The notes: generated by a model from the sequence alone, not told the origin. DNA of 64,000 bases from Sinohyriopsis cumingii (GCA_028554795.2 CM068839.1:86759540-86823539); one strand, 5' to 3'. Shown: positions 1 through 11,289, counted from the stretch's first letter. Numbers and translations: made by a program.

Positions 1-900
1 TTCTATGTTCGGAGTTTTGTGGCCCACTTGTCGAGATGGTTCTCTAAGCTCCACGCACCCAGTGAAGCAGGCCTGCCATGGCGGGCAGCACCTTACTGAC
101 TGGGGGCTGCCCAGCTTGAGGCGGGCGGTAGGTGTCCAGTGAGACCTGGTGATCTCTCCCACCGTCAGAAGTAACCCCTGGCGCCAAGCTCTACGCCAGT
201 CGAGCTTTGACTTAGAACCGGTAAACTGCTACTTCTCGTGTTGTGCCGACACCGTACGACGACGCTGGAGTGTCCTCTCCAGTGGAGCTATGAAGCCTGG
301 GCAGGGTGGTATGGAGAATCAGCTGTTGTCCATGCAGCAGATCCCCCCTCTCCACGCAGCTGGTGTGCCCAAGGGAACGACGAATGCCGATACAGCTTTG
401 CACCAACGGCGTCGCAGGAGTTGCCGGAATGACGTTGAATTCAATGCCAGACTGCCTTAGGGACTCCATCTCCGGATTTTCTGTCGGGGTTTACTCTCTT
501 AGCCTTTCCCATGAGTGGGTATAGCCACAAGGCAGCAGAGGTTTGGAATCGGAGTTTTCCTTCTCCTAGATGAGCTACCATCCAAGGTTTACGAGTCCCA
601 TTTACCCGAAGCAACTGGTTTTAAGGCGCCAGTGGGTCTCCTTCACCCCTTCTCCTGTTAGTAGAAAACATGGTCTGCCGGGCTTCAAATCTAAGCCACT
701 CGCGAAGGCCAGGAGCTGGAATTTAGTTGACAGAGGCAGTCAGAAACGCAAGCCGTATGGGGCATTTTTTGGAGGATTGGGGCGCTTGTCTCCCACTCCC
801 ACCCAGGGCAATGTCAACCTTAGACCACACCTTTTAGCTACTTCGGTTGGAAGGCCACGAGCTGTTTGCGCAGACTGGCAATAGATGGGCACATTTTTTC
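1..900. repeat. unclassified GC-richer repeat-like block
   Basis: This stretch is clearly richer in G and C than the AT-rich DNA that follows and has an abrupt compositional edge near 900. Open frames exist on both strands but none has a recognisable domain or codon pattern. It could be the untranslated part of a retroelement or another dispersed repeat truncated by the window start. I cannot name a family. Confidence 0.3.
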
Positions 901-2770
901 CGTCACCACCATCTACAGCACGCTCACACTGGTACCACTATGCATATTAGTTGAAATGTGTTCAAGTTCAATAAACGACATCGCCAATATATGTGGATAG
1001 CAAACATACGTTCCTACTGCTACATTTCTCGAGGTGAATGACAGCACCCATTCCAATGAACATATATGAGAGCGGCGGCGGCATAGGTATCCGTTTTCTG
1101 GGAGCAAATCGACATGCATCTACCACCACAAAACATCTACCACTACTACCTTGCGTCGAATATCACAGACGTCGACAACTATTATCGTACATGCTCGTTT
1201 ATAAATCAAGTCCAACTATAAATTACCGACACTTAGATCTGCGGTCGCATGATGCATAGGAAGTTCTGCATCTGTACATTTTTGTTGTGAGTAGTCAGTA
1301 GAATAAACAATATATACCCTGATCTGCAAGCGCATTATACTGAGGCAGATCAGGATTGTTGTTCTGTAGAGTTTGACTCAACTTAACTCCCATTATATAC
1401 GGTATTGGACAGCATTGTGCCTATTGCCATAAACTAATACTTTTATTATACTCTTAGCATGAGTCTTCAAATTTGTGTGACCAGCTCATAACATCTGTTG
1501 TTACACTGCACCATACGAATCCTTAATATCAATATAACTAGGTTTTTCACTCGTCAAATCTTTTTGTTTAATAATCTTCGTATATTTTACTTTTGGTTCC
1601 ATACTCATACGATTATGAAACAGAAACATTTCATGAAAGTTAAGAGAGTATCAGAAATTATTAACAAGCAACGTTTAAGGTGAGGTATTTAACTGGAAAG
1701 CAAACTGTTTCAATTACTATCCTTTCATGTATGCATTTGACGACTTCAAATATATATTTGCCTTCGTAAAGGCCTTAAAATGCAAATGGCATTGAAGAAA
1801 CAATATAAACTATTCAATTTTCGAGTATCAATATGTGAATAGTTTCATAAACAAATAACTAATAAGGCGTAATTTTACACCTAATTATCATTAGGGTACA
1901 TTTTATCGCGCGCTCTTTTCTTAATTTAATTAGAATGCATAATAAAGCATTATTCATTACATCCGAAATTATTGACTTTGATTTTAAGATATGAATGCAT
2001 TCGTACTGTAGCCAGTTTATATTATCGTTCCCATTATAGGGTTATATTGGATATGTAAATGAGATGAAGGCATGAGGAGAAACCAATTTGTAATTGAGTC
2101 ACTTGACATCAAAAGGTTTGGATCTGAAGAAAACAAATCAGATGACGTTGCAATGGATTAATCAGTAAATGAAGGATATATTACTAATGATTTAGGATCT
2201 TATGAACACTAGTTGGGCTCTGTTGTTTAGGCAAAAGTACAAGAATGATTATTAAAACGTAAATGGTTATCAATTTCAACATAAATAACTAGAAACAGTC
2301 TATACTTGAAAATGTTTTAAACTGATTAGCAGATATTACATGGTTAAGAATGATATAGACAATTCCCCTTGAACCCACGAAGAGAAAGGACGCCACAAGA
2401 CGAAAATTAAAGAAATCATACATTGATAAACGTAGATTTTAAATTTATATCGAAATTTGCTCGCCTGGTTGGCCTCAGGTGTATTTTTAAGATTTCGTTT
2501 ACACAGTTTGTCTTTTTATTAGTGGGGATGGCGTTTTTCGTTATAACAATTCTGTAAGCATAAACACTGGCTTAAAACAAGAATGACTAAGGCAAACATC
2601 CACTGATATTTACTACTACTGTATTTACTATTCCTCTCTCAATCATTAATTGTCTATTTTGCTCACACTAACATACCAAATAAGAATATAAGATACAAAG
2701 GTCATTCCTTGCTACTTGTTTAAACGGATGAAACGCGAAATTTTCATATAACTGGTTCGATATTGAATTT
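901..2770. other. AT-rich non-coding DNA
   Basis: No convincing gene, RNA or mobile element was seen. Reading frames are short and of random composition. Confidence 0.6.
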
Positions 2771-5700
2771 ATGTATGACCTGGCAATGCTAGGTGACACC
2801 ATACTCTTTAGCATGTTACCTACAAATACCAAACTTAGAGTGCACATGTATGACATGGCAATGCTAGGTGACACCATACTCTTTAGCATGTTAACTAAAA
2901 TACCAAGGTAAGAGTGCATGTATATGACATGGCAATGCTAAGTCACTCCATGCACCTAGTATTTTATCTAAAGGTAACAAGGTTGAAGTCCGTGTATATC
3001 ACATGGCAATGCTAGGTGACGCCATAATTTTAGCATGTTACCCACACCTACCAAGGTTATAGTGCATGTTTGACATGGCAATGGTAGGTGACACCATACG
3101 CTTTGCATGTTACTTACAACTACTATGGTTAGAGTGCATGTGTATGACATGGCAATACTAGGTGACACCATACTCAAAGCATGTTGCCTACGACTGCCAA
3201 GGTTAGAGTGCATGAATATGACATGGCAATACTTGGTTACGCCATACTCTTAGCATGTTACCTACAAATACCAAGGTTAGAGTGTATTTATATGACATGA
3301 CAATGCTAAATCTCTCGATGCGCCAAGTATGTTATCTAATGATACCAAGGTTAGTGTGCATGTATATGACATGTCAATGCTACGTGTCACCAATCTCGCA
3401 GCATTTTACCCACAACTACCAAGGTTAGAATGCATGTATCCTGACATGGCAAAACTAGGTGATACCCCACTCTTAGCATATTACCTACAACTACCGAGGT
3501 TAGAGTGCATGTATATGACATGGCAATACTAGGCGACACGACACTCCTAGCAAGTTACCTGCAACTAAAAGGTTAGAGTGCATATATATGACAGAGAAAT
3601 GAATGCTAGGTGACACCATAATCGAAGCATGTTACCAGCAACGTTGAATGTTTAGTGTATGTATATATGTCATGGCAATGCTAGGTGACAACATAGTCTT
3701 ATCATGTTACCAACAACTACCAAGGTTAGAGTGCATGTATATTACATGGGAATGCTATGTCACTATATGTACCAAGTATGATAACAAGGTTGAGGTGCAT
3801 TTCTATGACATGGCAATGATAGGTTGTTGTTGTTGTTCTAGGGTTTAACGCCATTTTTCAGCACAAGATAGGCTATACATGCCGGCCAGTATTACTGGTG
3901 GAGGAAGAACCCTGGAAAACCCAGGGAAGAACCACCGACCCACGAGAAGCTACTGGCAGGCTTTCCCACGTACCCACGCTAGCCGAGCCTTGGACTCGAA
4001 CCCACGCAGACAGAGGTGAGATGGCAGTGATCCGGAACGGTGAGCGCTTTAGACCACTCGGCCACTCTGGGCCCCGCAATGATAGGCGAAACCATAATCT
4101 TAGCATTTTACCTACACCTACCAAGGTTCGAGTGCATGTATATGACTTGGCAATGCTACGTGAAACCATACCATTAGCATGTTACCTGCAACTACCAATT
4201 CTAGAGTGCATGTATATGACATCGCAATTTTTTCTGACACCATTCCCTTAGCATCTTACCTGCAACTATCAAGGTTAGAGTGAATGTATATGACATAGCA
4301 ATACAAGGTGACACCATACTCCTTGCATGTTACATGCAACTAACGTGGTTTGAGTGCATGTGTTTGACATTGCAATGATATGTGACACTATACTCTTTGT
4401 ACGTTACCTAAAACCACCAATGTTAAGTCACTCCATGCGCACTGTATGTTATCTAAAGATACGATGGTTGGAGGGTATGTGTATGACATGGCAATACTAT
4501 GTGACTCCATACTCGTAGCATGTTACCTGCAGCTACCAAGGATACAATGCATGTATACGCCTAGTATGGTATCTAAAGATTCCAAGGATGGCGTGCATCT
4601 GCATGACATGGTAATACTATTTGACACCATACTCTGAGCATGTAACCTGCAACTACCAGGTTTAGAGTACACGTATATGACATGGCAATGCTTGGTGGCA
4701 CCATACTCTTAGCTTGTTACCTACAACTACCCAGGTTACAGTGCATGTATATGACATGTCAATGCTAAGTCAGTCCATACGCGTAGTATGTCATCTAAAT
4801 ATACCAAGGTTGGAGTGCATTTATATAAAATTGCAATGATAGGTAAAACCATACTCTTAGCATATTACCTACACGTACCAAGGTTCGAATGTATGTATAT
4901 GACTTGGCAATGCTAGGTAAAATCATACCATTAGCATGTTACCTGCAACTACCAATTATTGAGTGCATGTATCGCTGTTTGTTGTGACACCATACTCGTA
5001 GGATGTTGCCTGCAACTACCAAGGTTAACGTGGATGTATATGACATAGCAATGCTAGGTGACACCATGCTATTAGCATCGTACCTGCAACTAACAATTTT
5101 AGGGTGCATGAATATGTTGTCAATTCTAGGTGACACCATGTTCCTTGCATGTTACCTGCAGCATCCATGGTGTGAGTTCATGTGTATGACATTGCAATGC
5201 TATGTGACACCATACTCTTAGTACGGTACCTAAAACAACCAAGGTTAGGGTGCATGTATATGACATGGCAATGCTAAGTCACTCCGTGCGCTTTGTATGT
5301 TATCTAAAGATACCAAGGTTGTAGTTCATGTGTATGAATTTGCAATACTAGGTGACATTATGCTTGAAGCATGTTACATGCAACTACCAAGGTTAGAGTG
5401 CATGAATATGACATGTAAAAGCTAGGTGAAACCATACTCTTAGCATGTTACCTACAACTACCAAGGTTAGAGTGCATGTATAAGACATGGCAATGCTAAG
5501 TCACTTCATACGCCTGGTATGTTATATAAAGATAGACAGGTTGGAGTGCAATACTAGGTGACACCATAACCTTATCATGTTATCTAGAAATATGAAAGTT
5601 AGAGTACACGTATATGACATAGCAATGCTCTGTGACACCACGGTATTAGCATAGCACCTACAAATACCTAGAGTATAGTGCATGTATATGAAATGGCAAT

Positions 5701-7481
5701 GCTAAGTCACTGCATACGCCTAGTATGTTATCTAAAGTTACCAAGGCTGGAGTGCATGTATATGTCATGACAATGGTAGGTGTCACCATACTCTTAGCAT
5801 GTTGCCTGCAACTACCAAGGTTAGCGTTATTTGAATGAAATGACAACGCTAATTCACTGCATACGACTATTATGTTAAACTAACATTACCAAGGTTGGTG
5901 TGCATGTATATGACATTTCAATACAAGTTGACACCATACTCTTAGCATGTTACCTGCAAATACAAAAGTTAGATTGCTTTTGTAAGACATGGCAATGGTA
6001 GGTGAAACCATGCTAGTATTATGTTACCTGCAACTAACAATTTTAGAGTGCATGAATATGACATGGCAATACTAGGTAACACCATAGTCTTAGCATGTTA
6101 CCTGCAACTACAAGTGTTATAGTGCATGTATATGACATGGCAATGATATGTCACTCTATACGCCTAGTATATTATCTAAAGATACCAAGGCTGCGGTGCT
6201 TGTTTATGACATGGCAATACCAGGTGACACAATACTCTTAGCATGTTTACCTACAAATACTAAAGTTAGAGTACATGTATATGACATGGCAATACTAGGT
6301 GTACCATACTCTGTGCGTGTTACCGGCAACTAACAAGGTTAGAGTGCATGTATATGACATGGCAATGCTAGGTGACACCATAATGTTAGAATGTTACCTG
6401 CAACTACCAATATTAGAGTGCATGTATATTATATGGCAATGCTAGGTGACACCATACTCGTAGCATGTTACCTGCAACTGCCAAGGTTTGAGTGCATGTA
6501 TATGATATGGCAATGCTAGGTTACACCATACTATTAACATGTTTCCTACAACTACCAAGGTTAGAGTGCCTGTATATGACACGGGAATGCTAAGTCACTC
6601 CATACGCCTAGTATGTTATCTAAAGATATTAAGTTTGGAGTGCATGTGTATTACATGACAATACTAGGTGACACCATACTCTTAACATGTTACCTACAAC
6701 TACCATGGTTAGGGTGCATATGTATGACATGGTAATACTAGGTGACACTATACTCTATGTATGTTACCTAAAAGTACCAAGGCCACAATGCATGTATATG
6801 ACATGGCAATGCTAAGTCACTCCATACGCATAGTATTTTATCTAAAGATACCATGGGTGGAGTGCATGTAAATGACATGGCAATGCTAGGAGACACCATT
6901 ATCTTAGCTGGTTACCTACAACTACAAGGTTAGAGTGATCGTATTTGACATGGCAATGCTATGTCACTCCATCCGCATACTTTATTATCTAAAGATACCA
7001 CGATTGAAGTGCATTTATATGACATGGTAATGATATGTGTGAAACCATACTCTTTGCATGGTACCTTCACCTACCAATGTTTGAGTGCAAGTACATGACA
7101 AGGCAATGCTAGGTGACAACATACACTTAGCACGTTACCTACAACTACCAAAGTTCGAGTGTATATATATGACATGGCAATGCTATGTGACACCATACCA
7201 TTAGCATGTTACCTGCAGCTGCCAAGCTTGGAGTGCATGTATATGATATCACAATAGTGGGTGACACCATACACATAGCATGTTACCTGCAACTACCAAG
7301 GTTTGAGTGCATGTATATGAATGTCAATGCTAGGTTACAACATACTCTTATCACCTTACCAACAACTACCAAGTTTAGAGTAATGCTAAGTCACTCCATA
7401 CGGCTAGAATGTTATTTAAAGATAGCAAGGCTGGAGTGCATGTGTATGACATGACAATACTAGGTGACACCATACTTTTAG
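2771..7481. repeat. 74-bp satellite array, about 60 copies, two monomer types
   Basis: The spacing of the recurrent core GGCAATGCTAGGTGACACC is 74 bp (for example 6361 to 6435). Two monomer classes alternate irregularly. Type A has the core GGTGACACCATACTC and then AGCATGTTACCTGCAACTAC. Type B has AAGTCACTCCATACGCC and then AGTATGTTATCTAAAGATAC. Copies differ by scattered substitutions and small indels, so the array is old. It is interrupted by a SINE (3824-4075) and by Polinton 1, and resumes at 20304. Short open frames in it are by-products of the repeat. Confidence 0.92.
3824..4075 (-). mobile_element. tRNA-derived SINE in the satellite
   Basis: Read on the minus strand it begins with a tRNA-like head containing an A box (TGGCCGAGTGGTC) and a B box (GGTTCGAGTCC). 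It continues through a body shared with the copy at 42224-42385 and ends in an (AAC)n-type tail. The 11-bp target duplication GCAATGATAGG lies at 3813-3823 and 4076-4086, made from satellite sequence. The insertion is therefore younger than the array. Confidence 0.88.
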
Positions 7482-7487
7482 CATGTT
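7482..7487. other. left target-site duplication of Polinton 1 (CATGTT)
   Basis: CATGTT directly abuts the first base of the terminal repeat and is repeated at 20298-20303. Six bases is the duplication length known for Polintons. Confidence 0.93.
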
Positions 7488-7810
7488 AGTAGTGAATGGG
7501 GTCACTATAGGGACAATGGGACTTACCATTAAAAACAGGGCTGGGTCACTATAGGGACTAGGTAAATTTAACATGGGGAAAATTGCTGGGTCACTATAGG
7601 GACAAGGGGAATTTAACATGGCAGAAGAAAAAAAATAGCAATTCTAGGGACAAGGGGAATTTAACATGGGAGAAAAAAAAGCAATTCTAGGGAGAAGGGG
7701 AATTTAACATGGGATTTTTTTTTAAATAAAAAAATTAAAAAAGGGTAGGCAATTGAAAGTCTATCTCTTTTCGAGAGATGTGAGTGGCCCTGAAAAGGGC
7801 CTTTGGGTTT
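7488..7810. repeat. left terminal inverted repeat of Polinton 1
   Basis: It matches the reverse complement of 20065-20297 with few mismatches. It is about 90 bp longer because the unit around GGGGAATTTAACATGG was reduplicated at about 7620-7705. The inner end carries a histone-type stem-loop (7786-7801). Confidence 0.93.
7786..7801 (-). terminator. histone-type 3' stem-loop 1 (left terminal repeat)
   Basis: The minus strand reads GGCCCTTTTCAGGGCC, a perfect match to the metazoan histone mRNA 3' hairpin (6-bp stem, TTTC loop). It is preceded by AAA and followed by ACTCA. About 8 bases later comes the purine-rich CGAAAAGAGATAGA (plus coordinates 7761-7774), where a U7-binding downstream element is expected. 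Confidence 0.8.
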
Positions 7811-8383
7811 CTTTTTCTTCTTCTTCCACCAAGTCCTCACTTTTTCCATTATTCCTTTCTTCTTCCTCTTTTCAGTTTCTGTTATCCAGTCAGGATGACC
7901 CATATCTCCGAATTTCTGTTGGATCTTCATCCAGTTGTTATTCAATCTTTCAAACTCTAATTTCTTCTTCTTATTCTCTTCTTCCTTTCTCTCTTTGCTC
8001 CATTTTTCTTTTATCTTCATCACTTCTACTTTGATTACCTCTCTAATTAGTTCTTCTGCTTTTATCAACTGGTTAAAACCCCACTTTACGTACCACCAGT
8101 CAGTTCAATAAAAGCTATTTTCTAGGAAGCTCCTGACTTCTATGACATGATCCAAGGCTTCCTTTAAAGTACCTACTCTCACGTAAGGTGGGTCAATGAA
8201 TCCTCTGATTCTTTCTACTTCTTCCTCAATCATTCCCCTTATTAGATCTTTTGCTACTCCAAGACTCTTCACATTGTTCAGGCTACCTTGAAATCTTCCT
8301 TCCTTATTCAATCTTTTTACTACATAAGTCCCATCCATGATCCAAAAATAGCTATGTCTCAAATCGTTAAATAATTTTGTCAC
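7811..8383 (-). pseudogene. cassette A: small charged protein, interrupted by a stop
   Basis: The frame opens at 8383 and meets a TGA at 8105-8107. It then continues in the same frame with a similar segment to about 7811, running without a stop into the stem-loop of the left terminal repeat. Two tandem copies of one domain are visible. Each ends in a helix of the pattern LIRxxIxxEV-x-IK, as in VAKDLIRGMIEEEV and KAEELIREVIKVEV. The C-terminal half is very rich in K and E and is probably coiled. Related proteins are in cassettes B and C. The function is unknown. The in-frame stop and lost terminal stop suggest decay, although readthrough cannot be excluded. Confidence 0.55.
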
Positions 8384-8452
8384 CTCCAGCTTCTTTGTTT
8401 ATTCCTTAGAATGGTGCGAACGACTAACACTGTGGATTCTTATACGAAAAGT

Positions 8453-8543
8453 GCGGACGTGAAGGAAAACATCCCCCTAAAACAAAATTTATATTACCTA
8501 GATCATGACCAAACAATGCGCGGACGTGAAGGAAAACATCCCC
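8453..8543 (-). promoter_or_regulatory. cassette A promoter: duplicated 20-mer flanking a TATA box
   Basis: Two copies of CGGACGTGAAGGAAAACATC (plus strand) lie at about 8454-8473 and 8521-8540. Between them, in minus-strand orientation, is TAATATAAATTTTG, which contains a TATA box. The cassette A start lies about 70 bases downstream. The same arrangement precedes cassette B, and a single copy precedes cassette C. Confidence 0.6.
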
Positions 8544-8559
8544 TACTTTTCTCATCTCA

Positions 8560-8727
8560 TATTATCTACTATCCACATACGCGAAGCAGCAATAAACAAA
8601 CCCCAAATCTACTATCCACACACGCAAAGCATTAAAATGAAACCCAAATCTACTATCCACACACACCAACTTAAGCTCTTACAAAACCCAATAATCTACT
8701 ATCCACACAAACGTACGTGAGCGCTTA

Positions 8728-8764
<37 letters not shown>
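8560..8764. repeat. short direct repeats ATCTACTATCCACACA plus (CA)n
   Basis: Four spaced copies of a core near CTACTATCCACA occur between about 8568 and 8708, followed by a (CA)n run at 8730-8764. Similar copies lie upstream of cassette B at about 10285-10390, so they belong to the duplicated cassette upstream region. Confidence 0.7.
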
Positions 8765-8768
<4 letters not shown>

Positions 8769-8851
8769 AAAAGAGTCAGTGTTTATATTGACACTACTCT
8801 ACATACACACACTGGCAAATCGATTGTTATTTCTTTTCTAAAGGTTTGGGT

Positions 8852-8867
8852 AGCCCTGAAAAGGGCT
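8852..8867 (-). terminator. histone-type 3' stem-loop 2 (cassette B)
   Basis: The minus strand reads AGCCCTTTTCAGGGCT followed by ACCCA, with the purine-rich TAGAAAAGAAATA about 9 bases further on. The stem is perfect, and the outer pair differs from stem-loop 1 in a compensatory way (G-C changed to A-T). Confidence 0.78.
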
Positions 8868-9028
8868 GTTTGTTTTTGAACTCCAGTGACACCTGGTTAA
8901 TGATGGCACCTTCCAGGCCTGGCACCACACACACATTTTCTTCCCCAGTCTCCTTTTACTTTTTTTCTTGAGAGCGCAGAGGGAGGATGATTGGCTTAAG
9001 CACCCCAATCCTCTGTCTCTGGTATCTT

Positions 9029-9205
9029 TTAAGCCATCCTCTCTCCTATTTTCTTTTCCTCCTCTTCCCTCTGTCTTCTCTCCTCCTCTTCCTTCTTTAT
9101 TCTTCCCTCTTCTACTATGGCCTCCGCTGCCAGTTCATTTAACAGACGCCTGACATATTCCAGATGTATCTGGAGATCAAGAAGTTTGCTTATTCTGGTA
9201 TTCAT
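9029..9205 (-). CDS. cassette B: small charged coiled-coil protein
   Basis: This is a 58-residue frame if started at the second methionine (9205); an upstream methionine at 9244 would give 71 residues. The N-terminal part (ISKLLDLQIHLEYVRRLLNE) resembles the domain in cassettes A and C. The rest is almost purely E, K and R and is a likely charged helix. A stem-loop lies about 160 bases after the stop and the 20-mer promoter motif at 9271-9290. The function is unknown. It may be a truncated paralogue, since cassette C is about twice as long. Confidence 0.5.
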   Translation of the reverse strand: MNTRISKLLDLQIHLEYVRRLLNELAAEAIVEEGRIKKEEEERRQREEEEKKIGERMA

Positions 9206-9270
9206 TGTCTTGTTAACGAATGAACAGGGTAGATAGACTGCCAAGCGATTTTCAATTTATAGTTAAAGCG

Positions 9271-9290
9271 CGGACGTGAAGGAAAACATC
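9271..9290 (-). promoter_or_regulatory. cassette B upstream 20-mer (proximal copy)
   Basis: An exact copy of CGGACGTGAAGGAAAACATC. The distal partner was separated from it by the retroelement at 9317-10178 and now lies degenerate at about 10208-10228. Confidence 0.65.
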
Positions 9291-9316
9291 CCCCTAAAAC
9301 AAAAGTTATATTACCT

Positions 9317-10178
9317 GCAGTAATGGCGGCTATAAGTGGAAGCTAGTAAAGTGGGCTCTGTAGATTTTGGCAGTTATAAGTGGTTATTTTTACAGTGAAA
9401 TGGTTCATACTTGTTGGGATTATGTGTGAATATTCAAGGAATGCAGGACATACAACATTATTGGTAGATCTTAATCAGTTTTGAAAAAAATATGTTTTTC
9501 CATTCAAAATTCAAATATGATGGAATAGAGATGGAAGTTTAGTGGTGCAGTTTTGAGACATTCCCTACCTGATCTGTTTGACTCATTTACTTACTTCAGT
9601 GTAGTTTGCCTTCAACTGTAAGAATTGTTTGGCACATGGTGAGTAATAAATGTCAGTGTCACAACTGAGTAGTGAGAAAAAATTAGTCCAAATAAGATTA
9701 TCTACAAGTATGAGTGGAAAGAAAGATCAAGGCAAGCAACAAATAAAAACCAGATTACAGAGTGGCACCCTAATGGAGACATCTGACACAAGTATGAGTG
9801 AATCAACCTTGAGTACAATTCAGCTGGACTTGGATGAAATAAAGCAAAGTCTCAGAGGGAGCATTTCAAAAGCAGATTTTACATCTGCTATTGCTGACTT
9901 GGTGAAAAAGGATGACCTAGCAGAAATTGTTACAACTATTGTGAGGAAACTGTTAGAGAACGTGAAGGAGGATCTGAGAAAGGAGATAGTAGTAGAAAGT
10001 GAGAGGGTAATAAAGGAGAGGACAGGAGAGTTGATGGACAGGGTGGATTCACTGGAATTTGAAAACCACCAACTGTTAGAAAAATTACAAGAAGCAAAGA
10101 AGGAAAATGATAAAATGAGGATTGATATGAAAAAAAAAAAAATAAAAAAAAAAATAAAAAAAAAAAAAATAAAAAATA
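9317..10178 (+). mobile_element. retroposed LINE ORF1-type sequence inside Polinton 1
   Basis: The insertion splits a promoter block that is still continuous at 8479-8545. It is flanked by the 10-bp duplication TATATTACCT (9307-9316 and 10179-10188) and ends in an A-rich tail of A runs broken by single T bases (about 10130-10176). It contains a 5' leader and one long frame. Ordinary LINE copies lack their 5' end, whereas this one keeps it and lacks the 3' part. That suggests priming on an internal A-rich stretch. Confidence 0.8.
9650..10177 (+). CDS. LINE ORF1-like coiled-coil protein fragment
   Basis: This open frame of about 175 residues ends in the A-rich tail. It has a low-complexity N-terminus (about 1-60) and then a long charged coiled coil. 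Typical stretches are LVKKDDLAEIVTTIVRKLLE and VDSLEFENHQLLEKLQEAKK. This looks like the N-terminal coiled coil of L1/Tx1-type ORF1 RNA-binding proteins; the RNA-recognition part is absent. The last residues are translated tail and Polinton DNA. It is not part of the Polinton gene set. Confidence 0.55.
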
Positions 10179-10279
10179 TATATTACCTAGATCATGACCA
10201 AACAACGCGCGGACCTAAAAGAAACACTCACTTACTTTTTTATACTACCTATAACTATTCTTAAAAAAATTCATTAAAC

Positions 10280-10465
10280 AAATAATATACTATCCACATA
10301 CTCAAACCAGTCAAATCAAACCCCAAATCTACTCTCCACGCACGTCAAACAGCAAAAAAAAAACATGATCATTATCTACTATCTACACAAACACATACAC
10401 TCACACCACAAAAGAGTCAGTGTTTATATTCACACTACTCTTACATACACACATTGGTAAATCGA
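10280..10465. repeat. cassette B upstream repeat block
   Basis: Copies of the CTACTATCCACA-like repeat are followed by AGAGTCAGTGTTTATATT and ACATACACAC. The same succession occurs at about 8768-8815, immediately outside stem-loop 2. The parallel order shows that the whole cassette was duplicated in tandem. Confidence 0.7.
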
Positions 10466-10493
10466 ATGCTATTTCTTTTCTAGAATATTGGGT

Positions 10494-10509
10494 AGACCTG
10501 AAAAGGGCT
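10494..10509 (-). terminator. histone-type 3' stem-loop 3 (cassette C, one mismatch)
   Basis: The minus strand reads AGCCCTTTTCAGGTCT, then ACCCA, then TAGAAAAGAAATA about 9 bases on. One stem position is mispaired. It begins 27 bases after the cassette C stop codon, a spacing usual for histone mRNAs. Confidence 0.7.
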
Positions 10510-10535
10510 GCTTTTGTTTTTGCTATGGCAATCTT

Positions 10536-10899
10536 TTAGTTTCTAAGAATGCGATGTCCTCTGACGATAGACTTTCTGACGATAGGTCTGCTTCTTCGGA
10601 AAGAGAAGAAGAACTCTTTGGTGTCGATACGACAATCGACAAAGCCTCTGTCAGGTTCAGGTTGCTGCTGCTGCTGTTGTTGCTGTTGCTGCTCTCTCTG
10701 CTGTTTCTGAAGTCTGTACTTCTCTGTCCATTCTTCTTTCTCCCTGTCCACTTCTTCTCTGAAGAGCTCTTCTATCAGGTCTTCAGTGACTTTTAACATT
10801 CTCACATTCTCTATCTCTTCTGGCTTCGGTATCAGACTGTGTCTGACCCTATGCAAATTCACGTAGGCTTCGTTTAGCTTAGCTAGTTTGGAGCACATC
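10536..10899 (-). CDS. cassette C: small charged Q-rich protein
   Basis: The likely start is MCSKLAKLNEAY at 10899, about 70 bases below the 20-mer motif (10968-10987); an upstream extension to 11027 would read through that motif. The protein is about 120 residues. It has an N-terminal helical region and the family helix VTEDLIEELFREEVDREKEEW (about residues 40-60). A glutamine run follows, coded by CAG/CAA repeats (10660-10690 region), then a basic tail. The stop is followed closely by stem-loop 3. It shows no known domain and its function is unknown. It is the best-preserved member of the cassette family. Confidence 0.6.
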
Positions 10900-10967
10900 T
10901 TCGTAGGAGGATGAGTCGACAATGGATGGTTAGACTGATGGCTACCCCCGGCTTTAAAGTCAAAGCG

Positions 10968-10987
10968 CGGACGTGAAGGAAAACATC
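10968..10987 (-). promoter_or_regulatory. cassette C upstream 20-mer
   Basis: A single exact copy of CGGACGTGAAGGAAAACATC about 70 bases upstream of the cassette C start, the same position as in cassette A. Confidence 0.62.
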
Positions 10988-11027
10988 CCTCCACGGTTTT
11001 CGAGCCGCAACGTTCAATGAGTGTCAT

Positions 11028-11289
11028 GAGAGGGATAGTAAGAAGTCAAAGAGCATGAATCAAAATTCCTATAGCCAAACAAAAGACAAAGGCATTTTTT
11101 TTTCAAAACACAACATTTTTTATTCAAAATCACTTAACACTAACAAACAACTATAACATTTTTAATAATAATTTAACAATATAACATCAAACATTTTTTT
11201 TCAAATGACAAACATTTTTTTTGGCAAGTCACACATTATTTTGGGCAGGGTTGACAACGTTGTGAATGAAATTGTGAATTCCACTGTTG
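11028..11289. other. A/T-rich low-complexity spacer with a poly(A) signal
   Basis: Runs of A and T separate the cassettes from the capsid gene remnant. The minus strand contains AATAAA near 11131-11136, a possible polyadenylation signal for the leftward capsid transcripts. Nothing else was seen. Confidence 0.4.

Noticed and set aside
149-884. Overlapping open frames in the first 900 bases
   Set aside because: They overlap on both strands, have no recognisable domain, and lie in a repeat-like block.
2668-7454. Many 60-100 codon frames
   Set aside because: They are translations of the 74-bp satellite; 74 is not a multiple of three, so frames open and close by repeat structure.
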